Source: Ignavibacteriaceae bacterium | GTDB taxonomy: Bacteria; Bacteroidota; Ignavibacteria; Ignavibacteriales; Ignavibacteriaceae | DNA: 9,381 nt | Assembly: GCA_025449775.1 (NCBI GenBank) | Contig: JANWIS010000077.1 | Span: 1 to 9,381, forward strand | Direction: 5' to 3' | Shown here: piece after piece, positions 1 through 6,670 of the stretch | How positions within the stretch are numbered: position 1 is the first letter of the stretch | How the letters are laid out: the number at the start of each line of letters is the position of its first letter | Made by a program: the position numbers and the translations under genes | Notes under the pieces: model-generated | Seen by the model: the letters and a program-made list of their open reading frames with translations, nothing else | Told to the model about the DNA's origin: nothing | Database searches by the model: none

Positions 1-1404
1 GAAGATCAATCAATAAAAGATGTCATTGTATCCCAGAAAAATATTCCTGAAGGATTGAAAAAATACATCGCTTATTTAGTTCCTTCAGGAAATACGAAAG
101 AAATTCAATCACAGCAAAAACCTGTGCTAATAAAAAATCTAAGAAAAAAACTTCGCAGCAAATTACCGGAATCAATGTTGCCGGAAAGTTTTGTTGTTCT
201 GGAAAAAATACCAATCGATATTAACGATAAAATTAATTTTGATGAACTGCCTCTTCCCGAAAAAAATGAAATTCAATTTGAGGATTTTATTGCACCAGGA
301 AATAAAACTGAAGAGAAACTATTGAGTCTTTGGCAAGAACTGCTGAACGTTTCAAAGATTAGTGTGAAGGACAATTTCTTTGAACTGGGAGGTAAGTCAC
401 TCCTTGCTGTTAAACTCTTCAACCGGATTGAAGAAGAATTTGGTCAGCGGTTTCCTCTTGCAATGTTATTCACAGCTTCGACTATTCAAGACTTAGCTAA
501 CAAACTGATCAATAAAGAAGATAATAATTTTGAATGGCCTTCACTAATTCCAATTCAAACTAAAGGTTCAAAGAGACCATTATTCTTAGTTCATGGTGCA
601 GGTGGAAATGTTTTATTATACAATGCACTTGCAAAACAATTGGAACCAGACTATCCGCTTTATGGTCTTCAATCACAAGGTCTTGATGGTAATAGTAAAC
701 CCTTACACACGATTGAAGAAATGGCAGAAAAATATTTACAAGAAATTATTGCCGTTCAACCTAAAGGTCCATATTTGCTTGGCGGTTATTGTCTTGGCGG
801 AACAGTTGCATATGAAATGGCACAGCGCTTACGTTTAAGAGGCGAAGAGGTGGCAATGGTTGCAATGATGGATACTTATAACATGCAAAAGATGCTGAAG
901 GTTAATATCACAACTTATATGACACAAAAGATTAGATTCCATTTGGCTAATGCAGTAAAATTAAAACCAAAAGATCTTTGGGAATATATAAAAGAGAAGA
1001 AACGAATTTATGACGATGGCGGATGGCGTGTAGATTCTCACGATCAGGATGGAGTAAGTCGTGCAGAATCAGGTTTTGAAGCATCAGTGCAAACACTAAA
1101 TGACAAAGCGATGGAAGATTATATCCCAAAACCGTACGAAGGTGTTCTTACACTTGTAAAACCAAAAATTAATTACAAGTTTTATCCCGACCCTAAAATG
1201 GGTTGGAGTGATCTTGCTGTTGGTGGCTTAGATATAATTGATTTACCAATTAATCCCCATGCAATGCTTGTAAATCCATTTGTAGAGATATTTGCTAAGG
1301 AATTAAAAAGCCGTCTTGATCGGTTAGAAGGAATTTCAAACACGGCAAACTTTATAGAAGAAGATAATTTCAATCTTGAATCAATTCAACTAACCACAAA
1401 ATAA
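1..1404 (+). CDS. NRPS C-terminal part: adenylation-domain end, peptidyl carrier, Cys-type thioesterase (5' partial)
   Basis: The frame is open from base 1, so the protein begins outside the window; the TTG at 55 is internal, because the codons before it continue a typical adenylation-domain C-terminal subdomain. Residues are counted from base 1. Residues 1-95 are the end of an amino-acid adenylation domain; the A10-type motif reads INDKINF, with Lys77 at the catalytic lysine position. Residues about 98-165 form a carrier domain (DNFFELGGKSLLAV), with Ser133 as the phosphopantetheine site. Residues about 180-440 form an alpha/beta-hydrolase thioesterase: HGAGG at 198-202, nucleophile motif GGYCLGG with Cys264, Asp291, and His420 in NPHAM. 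The Cys-to-Asp spacing of 27 is as in surfactin TE, but Asp-to-His is about 129, indicating a large lid. By family, the enzyme activates an amino acid, tethers it and releases it by hydrolysis, cyclisation or transfer. The substrate cannot be read because the specificity pocket is missing. It ends 9 bases before the methyltransferase. Confidence 0.93.
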   Translation, partial: EDQSIKDVIVSQKNIPEGLKKYIAYLVPSGNTKEIQSQQKPVLIKNLRKKLRSKLPESMLPESFVVLEKIPIDINDKINFDELPLPEKNEIQFEDFIAPGNKTEEKLLSLWQELLNVSKISVKDNFFELGGKSLLAVKLFNRIEEEFGQRFPLAMLFTASTIQDLANKLINKEDNNFEWPSLIPIQTKGSKRPLFLVHGAGGNVLLYNALAKQLEPDYPLYGLQSQGLDGNSKPLHTIEEMAEKYLQEIIAVQPKGPYLLGGYCLGGTVAYEMAQRLRLRGEEVAMVAMMDTYNMQKMLKVNITTYMTQKIRFHLANAVKLKPKDLWEYIKEKKRIYDDGGWRVDSHDQDGVSRAESGFEASVQTLNDKAMEDYIPKPYEGVLTLVKPKINYKFYPDPKMGWSDLAVGGLDIIDLPINPHAMLVNPFVEIFAKELKSRLDRLEGISNTANFIEEDNFNLESIQLTTK

Positions 1405-1413
1405 ATATTGATT

Positions 1414-2427
1414 ATGAAAATCTGGATGTTAAAAAGTGCAGTTCAACAATTAATAGGAATATTACCGAAAAGTTATTGGTGGAATCGACTGTTACAAAAG
1501 TATATTAATAAAAGTTACTTCCCTTCTCATGCTGTGTTTGAGAATAAATTGAATAATTGTCAACGACATTTAGAAAATTATCAGAAATTCAATCCCACTC
1601 GTAAGCAGAATTTTACGGCAATGGAACTTGGAACAGGCTGGTGGCCAATAGTTCCAATTGGTCTTTATTTGAGTGGGGCTGCTGAAATATGGACATTCGA
1701 TATTACACCTAATCTTCAGAAAGATAATCTTAAAAGAGTTCTCGAACTTTTTATTGAATTTTATGATTCAGGTAAATTAGAAAAGATTCTTACGCAGTTA
1801 AATCATGAGAGAATGAAACATCTGAAATCATTGTTTCAACAAATAAAGAAAGAATCTGTTTTTGAATTTCTGAAAAAAATAAATATTAATTTATCTGTTG
1901 GAGACAACCAGATTTCAAAATTGCCGGATAATTCTATTGACCTGATATTTTCAACAGTAGTATTCGGGCATCTTGATGCAGAAGTGTTGCAAAACCTTTT
2001 AGTTGAGTTCAATCGTGTAGCAAAAAATGATACGATCTCAAGTCATCTTGCCGGTATTGGTGATCAGTATTCGAGTTTTGATAAGTCAATTACGATATTC
2101 AATTTTTACCAATATTCAGATATTAAGTGGAAGTTTTTGAATAATCCGCTTATTCCGCAAGGTCGTTTGCGTGTTGTTGATTTCAGGGAGATTTTTACTA
2201 AAACAGGCTGGACAATTCTTGAAGAGAATAATACTACCAGCTCTATTGACGATCTGAATAAAGTAAAACTTGCACCAAAATTTCAAAAGTATTCCACGAA
2301 AGACCTTTTAGTAACATCTTTTTGGATGGTTGCGAAACCGATTCGTGATCTTAATGCCATCTTCATGCTGTGGCTTTCAGACATTTATTATCTAGACATT
2401 TTTTATTTAGAAGTTATTTATTTATAA
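1414..2427 (+). CDS. SAM-dependent class I methyltransferase, glycan-locus type
   Basis: 337 residues from ATG 1414; a TTG two codons earlier is possible, but ATG fits better and lies 9 bases after the NRPS stop. There is no Shine-Dalgarno sequence. A Rossmann methyltransferase core is visible: motif I MELGTGWWP at 70-78, an acidic residue ending the second strand (WTFDI, Asp96), and the LPDNSIDLIFS segment at 170-180, with Asp176 before the fourth strand. After this comes a region (SHLAGIGDQYSSFDKSI, then NRLR-like QGRLRVVDFREIF) resembling methyltransferases common in O-antigen and capsule loci. It probably methylates a sugar hydroxyl or another small group on the glycan or on the NRPS product; the acceptor is unknown. 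Recognisable homology seems to stop near FWMVAKP (about residue 310). The rest is a hydrophobic tail ending in DIYYL/DIFYL/EVIYL repeats at 323-337, which may be an altered C-terminus. Confidence 0.85.
   Translation: MKIWMLKSAVQQLIGILPKSYWWNRLLQKYINKSYFPSHAVFENKLNNCQRHLENYQKFNPTRKQNFTAMELGTGWWPIVPIGLYLSGAAEIWTFDITPNLQKDNLKRVLELFIEFYDSGKLEKILTQLNHERMKHLKSLFQQIKKESVFEFLKKININLSVGDNQISKLPDNSIDLIFSTVVFGHLDAEVLQNLLVEFNRVAKNDTISSHLAGIGDQYSSFDKSITIFNFYQYSDIKWKFLNNPLIPQGRLRVVDFREIFTKTGWTILEENNTTSSIDDLNKVKLAPKFQKYSTKDLLVTSFWMVAKPIRDLNAIFMLWLSDIYYLDIFYLEVIYL
2380..2424 (+). repeat. Three 15-bp imperfect tandem repeats at the 3' end of the methyltransferase gene
   Basis: Three consecutive in-frame units, GACATTTATTATCTA, GACATTTTTTATTTA and GAAGTTATTTATTTA, encode DIYYL, DIFYL and EVIYL immediately before the TAA stop. 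Units 1 and 2 differ at about two positions; unit 3 is more diverged. The period is a whole number of codons, so gain or loss of a unit keeps the frame. Low-complexity A/T sequence could produce part of this by chance, but the matching amino-acid register supports a real repeat. Confidence 0.6.
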
Positions 2428-2599
2428 AATCACGAAAGAAAATTATAGAAGTAATTAATCAGGGGATTGTTGATTACCTAAAAATAATTCGCAACTAAAA
2501 TTTCAAGAATTTTCTATTCAAGAATTCCCAGCCAAAACTATAATTAATCTTACAATCAAAACAAACTGGTCAACTTTCAATAAATGAAAGGGTTCAGGA
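2428..2599. other. 172-base intergenic gap before the acetyltransferase gene
   Basis: This is the longest non-coding stretch in the window. It holds a 10-bp direct repeat, TTCAAGAATT, at 2502-2511 and 2517-2526 (15-base period). One reading frame stays open from 2355 to 2495, with its stop at 2496-2498, so part of the gap may be eroded coding sequence. I see no convincing -35/-10 pair, no Bacteroidota-type promoter and no intrinsic terminator. The length makes this the most likely place inside the cluster for a second promoter, but that is inference. Confidence 0.4.
2587..2592 (+). promoter_or_regulatory. Shine-Dalgarno-like sequence for the acetyltransferase gene
   Basis: AAAGGG lies 7 bases before ATG 2600; a second purine patch, AGGA at 2596-2599, abuts the start and is too close to serve. 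It is the only clear purine-rich ribosome site in the window and supports ATG 2600 as the start. An in-frame TGA at 2585 prevents any longer version. Confidence 0.5.
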
Positions 2600-3313
2600 A
2601 TGACAGATTTCGAAATTAAGATGATGAATGATATGACTATTGATACAGTTTCAAAAGCAATAGTTGATGAAACATCTAAATGGGGTTTTAAAAATGCTGA
2701 TTACCTCTCACTCGTTAATGCACTTCTGGAATCATCATTAAACAAACCCCGAACAGATGTATCAGAAATAATTACAAATGAAAATCACGCCCTGGAAAAA
2801 CTGAAGCTTCCCTTGTCAGGTGAACAAATAAAAATCAGATTATATAATAAAGCTACAGATTACGAAGTTGTAAACAGCTGGCTTGAAGATGAGCTAGGAC
2901 GAATGTTCTTGTTATCACGGTTAAACAACGAAGATACTACTCTGGACAAAATCACAAAGGATGAACGTAATTTATTAGGATTAATCACTCTTGAAGATTC
3001 AACTCCGATAGGATTGATGGGGTTTCTGGATTATGACAGTAAACAGAATAAAGCGGAGATGAGGAAGATGATTGGCAGTGAAGAATACAGAGAAAAGGGA
3101 TTTGCAAAAGAAGCAACTATGTTATGGATTAAATACGGATTGAATAACCTGGGATTGAAAAAAATATATTTATATACAATTGAGAACAATATAAGAAACG
3201 TAACTTTGAACAAAGAATTAGGATTTCAGATTGAAGGCATTTTAAGAAAAGAATGTTTGATTGATGATGAACACTATGATCTGCTAAGAATGGGATTAAT
3301 AGTTGATTGGTAA
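2600..3313 (+). CDS. GNAT-family N-acetyltransferase (RimJ/RimL-like) with N-terminal extension
   Basis: 237 residues. About residues 79-231 form a GNAT domain, which transfers an acetyl group from acetyl-CoA to an amine or, less often, a hydroxyl. The acetyl-CoA-binding motif A is seen as YREKGFAKEA, with R164, G167 and A169 fitting R-x-x-G-x-A. It is followed by a helix and a strand ending in the usual NxxxxxxxxKELGFQIEGILRK segment at about 195-215. The first roughly 75 residues are charged and helix-prone (for example SKWGFKNADYLSLVNALLESSLN) and I do not recognise them; they are not a signal peptide or a clear carrier domain. In this locus an amino-sugar nucleotide, as with PseH- or WecD-like enzymes, or an amino acid from the NRPS are the obvious candidate substrates. 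The gene is set apart by gaps of 172 and about 60 bases and has its own ribosome site, so it may be a separately acquired cassette. Confidence 0.85.
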   Translation: MTDFEIKMMNDMTIDTVSKAIVDETSKWGFKNADYLSLVNALLESSLNKPRTDVSEIITNENHALEKLKLPLSGEQIKIRLYNKATDYEVVNSWLEDELGRMFLLSRLNNEDTTLDKITKDERNLLGLITLEDSTPIGLMGFLDYDSKQNKAEMRKMIGSEEYREKGFAKEATMLWIKYGLNNLGLKKIYLYTIENNIRNVTLNKELGFQIEGILRKECLIDDEHYDLLRMGLIVDW

Positions 3314-3375
3314 ATTTGTCTCTTTTAAGTTTAATGGGCACAAAAATTCTTATCAACTTTTAGACAAATAAAATC

Positions 3376-4299
3376 CTGAAAAAACTATTTTATATACTTA
3401 AGCCTCTCATACCACGATTTTTACAGCTCTTCATTCGACGGAAAATTATCTTGTTGAAACTAAAGAAGTGCAAAGATGTATGGCCTATCCTTAAAGGATC
3501 TGAGAAGAAACCGGAAAACTGGATTGGCTGGCCTGATGGTAAAAAGTTTGCATTAGTACTCACTCATGATGTTGAACATGATAATGGTTACCGGAAAGTA
3601 CTCCAGCTTATGGAAGTTGAAAAAGAATTAGGCTTTGTTTCATCATTTAATTTTGTTCCCGAACGTGATTATATAGTTGAAAAGAGTTTGTTAGGTACAT
3701 TGAAACAAAACGAATTTGAATACGGTATTCATGGACTTAAGCATGATGGAAAACTTTTTTTTTCCGAAGAAATATTTTTTGATCGTGCAAAAAAAATCAA
3801 TCAATATATTCAAGATTGGGAAGCAGTTGGTTTTCGTGCACCGGCAATGCATCATAATCTCGATTGGATAGGCGAATTAAATATATCTTACGATCTGTCG
3901 ACATTTGATACTGATCCTTTTGAACCGCAGAATGAAGGAGTTGGGACCATTTTTCCTTTTTGGGTAAAGAACAAAAGACATATAAACGGCGGTTATGTGG
4001 AAATGCCTTATACGCTTGTTCAGGATTTTACATTACTCGTACTGATGAGAGAAAAAACTCCGCAGGTTTGGTTGGATAAGCTTGACTGGATTGTCCAAAA
4101 CAATGGTATGGCCCTTATAAATGTGCATCCCGATTATATTTCTTTTAATAATAAAACCGAAAGCGAAGAATTTCCGATCGAGATTTATAAAACATTTCTG
4201 AAGTATATTTCAACCAAGTATGCAAATAATTTCTGGAATGTTCTGCCTTATCAGCTAGCAGAATATTGGAAGAGAAATTATGAGATAAATAACACCTGA
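3376..4299 (+). CDS. Polysaccharide deacetylase-family protein (NodB-like carbohydrate esterase fold)
   Basis: I place the start at about CTG 3376 (307 residues); the first standard candidates are TTG 3451 and TTG 3454 (282 or 281 residues). The frame is open back to a TAG at 3361, and the extra codons read KKLFYILKPLIPRFLQ, a conserved-looking basic and hydrophobic N-terminus for this subfamily that joins smoothly to DVWPILKGS. Numbering from 3376, the deacetylase motifs are intact: THDVE with Asp65 (metal and base region), the H-x3-H pair His119/His123 in GIHGLKH, FRAP with Arg154 and Pro156, and NVHPDYI with His251 and Asp253. Family enzymes remove N- or O-acetyl groups from glycans using a divalent metal; the target here is probably a sugar of this locus or its lipid-linked precursor. 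No signal peptide is evident, but the N-terminus could associate with membrane. The gene carries a T9 run at 3755-3763. It ends 12 bases before the next gene. Confidence 0.87.
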   Translation: MKKLFYILKPLIPRFLQLFIRRKIILLKLKKCKDVWPILKGSEKKPENWIGWPDGKKFALVLTHDVEHDNGYRKVLQLMEVEKELGFVSSFNFVPERDYIVEKSLLGTLKQNEFEYGIHGLKHDGKLFFSEEIFFDRAKKINQYIQDWEAVGFRAPAMHHNLDWIGELNISYDLSTFDTDPFEPQNEGVGTIFPFWVKNKRHINGGYVEMPYTLVQDFTLLVLMREKTPQVWLDKLDWIVQNNGMALINVHPDYISFNNKTESEEFPIEIYKTFLKYISTKYANNFWNVLPYQLAEYWKRNYEINNT

Positions 4300-4311
4300 T
4301 ATAAATATTTT

Positions 4312-5493
4312 ATGCAAAAGCACATATTAATGATCGCCCAAACAAATTTTAATTATGATACGAGGATTATCCGTTACATAACAACTTTAAAAGAAAATGA
4401 TTTTAAGGTTAGTGTTATTTGTCTCCGGTACAATCATCAGGCAAAATATGAAGAAATGTTTGGAGTAAAAGTTTATCGGATAATGAACAGTTTCTCGCAC
4501 GATTCTATAATATCGTACCTATTTTATTCATTTATATTTCTGTTAAAATCATTTTTGAAATGCATCCGGTTAGCAATAAAAGAAAATTTCAGTTTGCTTC
4601 ATATACATAATATGCCTGATTATCTGGTATTTGCCGGAACATTTTTGAAAATAAAACAGATACCAATTATACTTGATATACATGATCTGACACCCGAACT
4701 ATTTAAAGAAAGATGGTCCGAAAAAAAATATCGTTTGTTAAGACCATTTCTCGAATTTGTTGAAAAAATTTCCTGCAGATTTGCAAACCATGTTATTACT
4801 GTTACTCCGGAGTGTGTACGGCTTCTTGAAAATCGAGGAATAATAATGGAGAAAATATCATTAATAATGAATTCAGCCGATGAAAAGATGTTCAAGTACA
4901 GCGATGAAAGATTTAATAAAAATGGATCCGCAAAATTTAAATTTGTTTATCATGGTACGATAGCAAAAAGATTTGGACTGCATTTTTTCATTAAATCATT
5001 TCCTAAAGTACTAAAAGCTGTTCCCGGTGTTGAATTTCACCTGATAGGATCTTTTAATAATGCATATGCCGATGAGCTAAAAAAACTGATACAGGAATTG
5101 GAGTTAAGCGAAAATGTTTTTTTAAAAAAACACTTAGATAGTTCCGAACTTAACCAGACATTAAAGCAATACGATCTTGGAGTTGTTACGTATGAATCTT
5201 CTGAATACATGAATTTGGCTCTGCCAACAAAAGCCGGAGAGTACGCACTTACTGGTGTACCATTTATTATCTCAGAATTAAATACAGTTAAATCTATTTT
5301 CCGTAATGAAAGTGTGTGTTATGTTGACCCTGAGAATACAGAGATACTTGCAAATGAAGCAATCGATTTGTTGCGTGATCCGAAAAGAAGACATGATATG
5401 TCTTTGAATGCACATGAAGATATGAAAAAGATTTCCTGGAATGTTATGGAAGTAAGATATTTAAAATTAATAGACAGTTTACTGATTAACTAA
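4312..5493 (+). CDS. Glycosyltransferase, GT-B fold, GT4 type
   Basis: 393 residues from ATG 4312, the usual GT4 length. The N-terminal domain opens with ILMIAQTNFNYDTRIIRYITTL, the donor/acceptor loop typical of polysaccharide-cluster GT4 enzymes. A hydrophobic stretch at about 63-83 (SIISYLFYSFIFLLKSFL) may bind the inner face of the cytoplasmic membrane. LDIHDLTPELF lies at 121-131. The C-terminal nucleotide-sugar-binding domain starts near FVYHGTIAKRFGL (211-223) and contains EYMNLALPTKAGEYALTGVP (298-317), with Glu310 in the position of the second Glu of the E-x7-E motif. By family it moves a sugar from a nucleotide donor to a lipid-linked acceptor, with retention of configuration. Donor and acceptor cannot be told from sequence; GDP-linked sugars made by the next genes are plausible. 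It lies 12 bases after the deacetylase and 11 bases before gmd, without a Shine-Dalgarno sequence. Confidence 0.9.
   Translation: MQKHILMIAQTNFNYDTRIIRYITTLKENDFKVSVICLRYNHQAKYEEMFGVKVYRIMNSFSHDSIISYLFYSFIFLLKSFLKCIRLAIKENFSLLHIHNMPDYLVFAGTFLKIKQIPIILDIHDLTPELFKERWSEKKYRLLRPFLEFVEKISCRFANHVITVTPECVRLLENRGIIMEKISLIMNSADEKMFKYSDERFNKNGSAKFKFVYHGTIAKRFGLHFFIKSFPKVLKAVPGVEFHLIGSFNNAYADELKKLIQELELSENVFLKKHLDSSELNQTLKQYDLGVVTYESSEYMNLALPTKAGEYALTGVPFIISELNTVKSIFRNESVCYVDPENTEILANEAIDLLRDPKRRHDMSLNAHEDMKKISWNVMEVRYLKLIDSLLIN
5115..5132. repeat. 18-bp perfect palindrome TG-T7-A7-CA inside the GT4 gene
   Basis: A run of seven T (5117-5123) meets a run of seven A (5124-5130), flanked by TG and CA, making a perfect palindrome that encodes part of NVFLKKH. 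It is coding sequence with intact frame. It may form a slippage-prone or bent DNA site; a function is not supported. Confidence 0.5.
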
Positions 5494-5504
5494 ATTAATA
5501 ATAG

Positions 5505-6632
5505 ATGAAAAAAGCATTAATTACCGGTATAACCGGACAGGATGGAAGTTATCTTACAGAAATTCTTCTTCAAAAAGGTTATGAGATTCATGGCATAATC
5601 AGAAGAAGCAGTTCTTTCAATACAGGAAGAATCGACCATCTTTACAACGACCATGAAATCCTCAACAAAAAAATGTTTCTGCATTATGGCGATCTTGTAG
5701 ATACCAGCAACCTGAATCGTCTACTTGAAAAAATTCAACCGGATGAAATTTATAATTTGGCTGCACAGAGTCATGTTAAAGTATCATTTGAAGTACCTGA
5801 TTACACAGCTCAGGTTGATGCTCTTGGTAATTTAAGATTTTTAGATGCAATCAGGGAAGTTGGACTAAAGCGGGTTAAATTTTACCAGGCATCAACAAGC
5901 GAACTTTATGGAAAAGTTCAGGAAATTCCTCAATCGGAAAAAACTCCTTTTTATCCTCGTTCTCCTTACGGTGTTGCAAAATTATATGGTTTCTGGATAA
6001 TAGTTAATTACCGTGAAGCTTATAATATTTTTGCAAGCAACGGAATTTTATTTAATCATGAATCACCACGCAGAGGTGAAACGTTTTTAACAAGAAAAAT
6101 AACAAAAGCAGCAGCCCGTATCGTTACCGGTCTTCAAACAGATCTTTCACTCGGTAATTTAAATGCCAAACGAGATTGGGGTTTTGCTCCAGAATATTGT
6201 GAAGCTATGTGGTTGATGTTACAACATAACAGTCCTAATGATTTTGTTATTGCAACAGGTGAAACTCATACAGTCCGGGAATTTGTCATTCACACATTTA
6301 ATAGCTTAGGAATTGAACTTGAATGGAAAGGTGAAGGAACAAATGAGAAAGGACTTATAAAGAAAATTGATTTTGAAAAAGCCAAGAGTATGATCGATTA
6401 CAATTCAAATAAATCGATGTATAAGTTTGACTTCTCAACCAAACTAAAGCCTGGGCAGGAAGTAGTTAGTGTAAATCCGAATTACTACCGGCCAACAGAA
6501 GTTGATTTATTAATTGGTGATCCAACCAAGGCAGAAAAACTTCTTGGCTGGAAAGCGAAAACTAATTTTGAATCACTTGTACAGGTGATGATTAAATCAG
6601 ATATGGATAAAACTCTCCGTCGGGGTTATTGA
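5505..6632 (+). CDS. gmd: GDP-mannose 4,6-dehydratase
   Basis: 375 residues, about the length of E. coli Gmd. It is an extended short-chain dehydrogenase that converts GDP-D-mannose to GDP-4-keto-6-deoxy-D-mannose in the cytoplasm, using bound NADP(H). Visible features are GITGQDG at 8-14 (nucleotide-binding GxxGxxG), IIRRSSSFNTGRIDHLY after the second strand (the Arg-rich NADP site of GMDs), the active-site triad region STSELYG with Thr131 and Glu133, SPYGVAK with Tyr155 and Lys159, and NHESPRRGETFLTRKI, a GMD signature. RDWGFAPEY and YYRPTEVDLLIGDP follow near the C-terminus. A segment between them, around FEKAKSMIDYNSNKSMYKFD, looks somewhat longer than in short GMDs. The product is the branch point to GDP-rhamnose, -talose, -fucose and -perosamine. 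The gene starts 11 bases after the glycosyltransferase stop and carries its divergent paralogue next to it. Confidence 0.96.
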   Translation: MKKALITGITGQDGSYLTEILLQKGYEIHGIIRRSSSFNTGRIDHLYNDHEILNKKMFLHYGDLVDTSNLNRLLEKIQPDEIYNLAAQSHVKVSFEVPDYTAQVDALGNLRFLDAIREVGLKRVKFYQASTSELYGKVQEIPQSEKTPFYPRSPYGVAKLYGFWIIVNYREAYNIFASNGILFNHESPRRGETFLTRKITKAAARIVTGLQTDLSLGNLNAKRDWGFAPEYCEAMWLMLQHNSPNDFVIATGETHTVREFVIHTFNSLGIELEWKGEGTNEKGLIKKIDFEKAKSMIDYNSNKSMYKFDFSTKLKPGQEVVSVNPNYYRPTEVDLLIGDPTKAEKLLGWKAKTNFESLVQVMIKSDMDKTLRRGY

Positions 6633-6670
6633 TTGTTACTATCAAACATTTTCAATAATAGATTATCTCA

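Noticed and set aside
55..1404. Treating the NRPS segment as a complete gene from TTG 55
   Set aside because: The codons before 55 are in frame and encode adenylation-domain sequence, so the gene starts outside the window.
2502..2526. Direct repeat TTCAAGAATT twice with a 15-base period, a possible operator
   Set aside because: There are only two copies of an A/T-rich 10-mer, with no promoter recognised next to it; kept only as a note in the gap entry.
3129..3356. Minus-strand open frames over the acetyltransferase gene, and similar ones elsewhere (23-214, 947-1129, 1182-1373, 4620-4895, 6773-7036)
   Set aside because: Each is an antisense shadow of a gene with strong family motifs, and the translations show no domain-like pattern.
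3314..3369. 8-bp inverted repeat ATTTGTCT / AGACAAAT after the acetyltransferase stop, a possible terminator
   Set aside because: The stem is A/T-rich with a loop of about 40 bases, and no T-tract follows; chance is a sufficient explanation.
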